A program made the position numbers and the translations under genes. Below are positions 60,890-64,000 of a stretch of 64,000 bases of DNA, piece after piece (position 1 is the stretch's first letter; each line of letters opens with the position of its first letter). Source of the stretch: Nymphaea colorata (taxonomy: Eukaryota; Streptophyta; Magnoliopsida; Nymphaeales; Nymphaeaceae); contig NC_045142.1 of the NCBI RefSeq assembly GCF_008831285.2, forward strand, positions 13,891,354-13,955,353, written 5' to 3'. Under the pieces are notes generated by a model. The model worked only from the letters and a program-made list of their open reading frames with translations, made no database searches and was not told where the DNA came from.

Positions 60890-63800
60890 TTCGTGACTCG
60901 TTGGTAAATTGGATGTATGTAACATGAGTTTAAACTTTTGCATTAGATGCAAGGGATCAAATAAATGCATTGGTCTCATTTGTATCCATATAAACTAGTG
61001 ATTTTAATCATAATCATTCATTATAGACATTATAACAAGCGAAATATATTAGATTAACTATCTGCGATGATATGAATGAGTTGAACTTAATTCATTTTGA
61101 TACAAACTTGTGGTTTCAATTCACTAAATCATTCAATGTGAATGAAACAGCAAGTTAACCACATTCAATTAAATATGTGTGATCAAATGAATCAATTAAA
61201 TCTCTCTCGTATTGATACAAACTTGTGATTTCAATCTCTTACATTGTTTATTAGAGATGTAATAACAAGTGAAACACATTATATTTACTGTGATTGAGCA
61301 AATGAATCACTTGATTCTCATTCATTATCAATCAAACTTGTGATTTCAGTCCACTAATTCATTTAATATGGATTAACATGTTAAGCGCATTCAATTTAAT
61401 ATGCGTGATCAAATGAATCAATTAAACCCCACTATTATTGATACAGAATTATTATTTCTTTCCCTCAGATCATTCATTATAGATGTAACAACAAGTTCAA
61501 CTGATTCGAATAACTACAACGGATCTAACTACTGCATAGATCTCATTTATATACATATGAACTTGTGATTTCAATCGTTTACATCACTCTTTGTAGATGT
61601 AATAACAAGCGAGACACATTAGATTTAATATAAGTGATGCAAATCAATCACTTGAATCTCACTCATTTTTTTTTAAACTTGTGTTTTCAATCCACTAAAT
61701 CATTCAGTATGTATGTAACAAAAAGTTAAGAACATTCAATTAAACATGTGTCATCAAAAGCATCATTTAAATCCCACTCGTATTGATAGGAAGTTGTGAT
61801 TTTAATCCCCTAAATTGTTCACTATAGATATAACAAGAAATTAAACCTATACGATTAGATGCAGTGGATCCAAACAAAAGTATTAACTGCAATGGATCAA
61901 ACTAATACTTAGATCCCATTTGTATCTACATGAACTTCTGATCGTAATTATTTAAATCATTCATTTTAGATGTAATAACAAGTGAAACACATTTTATTTA
62001 TTGTGATTGCGCAATTGAATCACTTGAATCCCATTCATTTTCCTTTAAAATTGTGATTTCAATGTACTAAATCATTCAATATGGATTAACAACGTCTTAT
62101 CCACATTCAATTTAATATGCACGATCAAATGAATCAATAACATTCCACTATTATTGATACAAACTTGATATTTCTTTCCCATAGATCATTCACTATTGAT
62201 GTAACAACAAGTTCAACTGATTGGATTAACTACAAGGGATCGAACTAATGCATAGATCCCACTTATATACATATGAACTTGTGATTTGAATCAATTAAAT
62301 CATTCATTATAGATGTAATAACAAGTGAGACACATTAGATTAAATATCGATGAGCAAATCAATTACTTGAATCTCATTAATTTTCTTTTAAACTTGTGAT
62401 TACAATCGACTAAATAATTCAATAAGGATGTTACAACAGGTAAAAAAAATTCAATTAAATATGCATGATCAAAGGAATCACTTAAATCCCACTCGTATTG
62501 AGGGAACTTGCGATTTCAATCCCATAAATCATTCGCCAAAGATGTATCATGAAGTTAAACTCATTAGATTGGATACAAGGGATCAAACAAAAACATTGGT
62601 CCTTTTTGTATCCATATAAAGTAGTGATTTTAATCTTTTAAACCATTCATTACAGACTTTATAACAAACGAAACATATTAGATTAACTACAAGAGATCAT
62701 ATGAATGAGTTGAATCTCATTCATTTTGATACAAACTTGTGATTTCAGTCCACTAAATCATTCAATGTGAATGCATCAACAAGTTAACCACTTTCAATTA
62801 AATATGTGTGATCAAATGAATGAATTAAATCTCTCGGGCATTGATACGAACTTATGATTTAAATCTCTTAGATCAATCATTAGATATGTAACTACAAGTT
62901 CAACTCATTACATTAAATGCAAGGGATCAAACTAATGCGTAGATCCCATTTGTATCCACGTGAACTATTGATTGCAATCCTTTAAAGATGCAATAACAAG
63001 TGAAACACATTATATTTAGTGTGATTGAGCAAATGAATAACCTGAATCGCATTCAATTTCATTTAAACTTGTGATTTCAATCCACTAAATCATTTAATAT
63101 GTATCAAAAAAATGTTATACACATTCAATTTAATATGTGTGATCAAATGAAATACTTAAATCCCACTCGTATTGAGGGAACTTACGGTTTCAATCCCTTA
63201 AATCGTTCGTCATAGATGTAACATGAAGTTAAACTCATTAGATTGGATACAAGGGATCGAACAAAAGCATTGGTCCATTTTGTATCCATATAAACTAGTG
63301 ATTTTAGTCTTTTAAACCATTCTTTACAGACTTTATAACAAACGAAACATATTAGATTAACTACAAGAGATCATATGAATGAGTTGAATCTCATTCATTT
63401 TCATACAAACTTGTGATTTCACTCCACTAAATCATTCAATGTGAATGCATCAACAAGTTAACCACATTCAATTAAATATGTGTGATCAAATGAATCAATT
63501 AAATCTCTCGGCCATTGACACGAACTTATGATTTAAATCTCTTAGATCAATCATTAGATATATTCTTTGATCGTATATAAGAGATGTAACGACAAGTTCA
63601 ACTCATTGGATTAACTACAGATGATCAAACTAATGCATGGATCCCATTTGTATCCATATGAACTTGTCATCACAATCATTAAAATCATTCATTATAGATG
63701 TAATAACAAGTGAAACACATTATATTTTCTGTGATTGAGCAAATGAATCTCTTGAATCTCATTCGTTATCATTTAAACTTGTGATTTCAATCCACTAAAT

Positions 63801-64000
63801 CATTCAATATGAATTAACAACATGTCAAGCATATTCAATTTAATATGCATGATCAAATGAATCAATTAAATCTCACTATTATTCATACGAACATGTAATT
63901 TCTTTCCCTTAAATCATTCATTATATATGCAACAACAAGTTCAACTGATTGGATTAACGGTTCTAACTAATGCATGTACGTATGAACTTGTGATTTCAAT
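60890..64000. repeat. Second satellite array, same 115-bp family, diverged and all direct
   Basis: Monomer starts at 61219, 61334, 61445, 61559, 61675 and 61790 give spacings of 115, 111, 114, 116 and 115 bp. Segments correspond one-to-one with segments of the left higher-order unit: 61895-62360 matches the stretch ending in the ATCGATGAGCAAATC block, and 63150-63480 matches the GTATTGAGGGAAC unit. They are in the same orientation. I found no inverted block in this array. Monomers differ more from each other and from the left array than left-array units do from one another, as expected for an array edge. The array continues past the window end. Confidence 0.93.

Overview
The window is nuclear DNA of a flowering plant. 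Three things point to this: degraded copies of plant genes that still show GT-AG introns (the plant FHA/AAA-ATPase family, condensin-II CAP-D3, the chloroplast import receptor TOC159, a DnaJ-DUF1977 type co-chaperone); Ty1/copia and hAT-type remnants, one with a perfect initiator-Met primer-binding site; and a scrap of plastid rps3. I cannot name the species. Composition and content suggest pericentromeric or other heterochromatin. I found no protein gene in the window that is convincingly intact.

Layout. 1-15815 is a satellite array built on a monomer of about 115 bp, organised in higher-order units of about 1.84 kb (16 monomers). Most units carry an internally inverted block of about 300 bp. 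A shorter 1.49-kb variant lacks that block, and a 4.0-kb super-unit combines variants. The 3' half of a tRNA-Ala gene with its downstream flank is embedded at 11051-11194. A 100-N assembly gap follows (15816-15915). 60890-64000 is a second, more diverged array of the same family, in the same direct orientation and without inverted blocks.

Between the arrays lies an island of about 45 kb made of gene fragments and transposon remnants. On the minus strand: an LTR-like unit with a 223-codon open frame (22661-23800), a DnaJ pseudogene (25534-26045), a CAP-D3 C-terminal pseudogene with a partial internal duplication (27430-29218), and an FHA/AAA gene that has lost its catalytic AAA half (31265-37708). 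On the plus strand: a TOC159 pseudogene in two pieces whose GTPase domain is replaced by unrelated sequence (43424-47095) and a coiled-coil gene fragment (48388-49290) interrupted by a 600-bp terminal-inverted-repeat element with an 8-bp target duplication. Further on: a plastid rps3 fragment wedged between TA microsatellites (52741-52955), a hAT BED-finger remnant (53129-53329), a copia RNase H remnant (57100-57665), a 0.9-kb segmental duplication (39108-40019 and 57977-58899), and an LTR-like sequence near 59676.

These pieces do not form a pathway. The common theme is accumulation of truncated copies of ordinary, normally low-copy genes between blocks of one satellite family. The most distinctive signal is the satellite itself: a tandem higher-order repeat in which nearly every full unit carries a foldback of about 300-bp arms. 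All exon calls rest on reading translations by eye; some frameshifts could be assembly errors.
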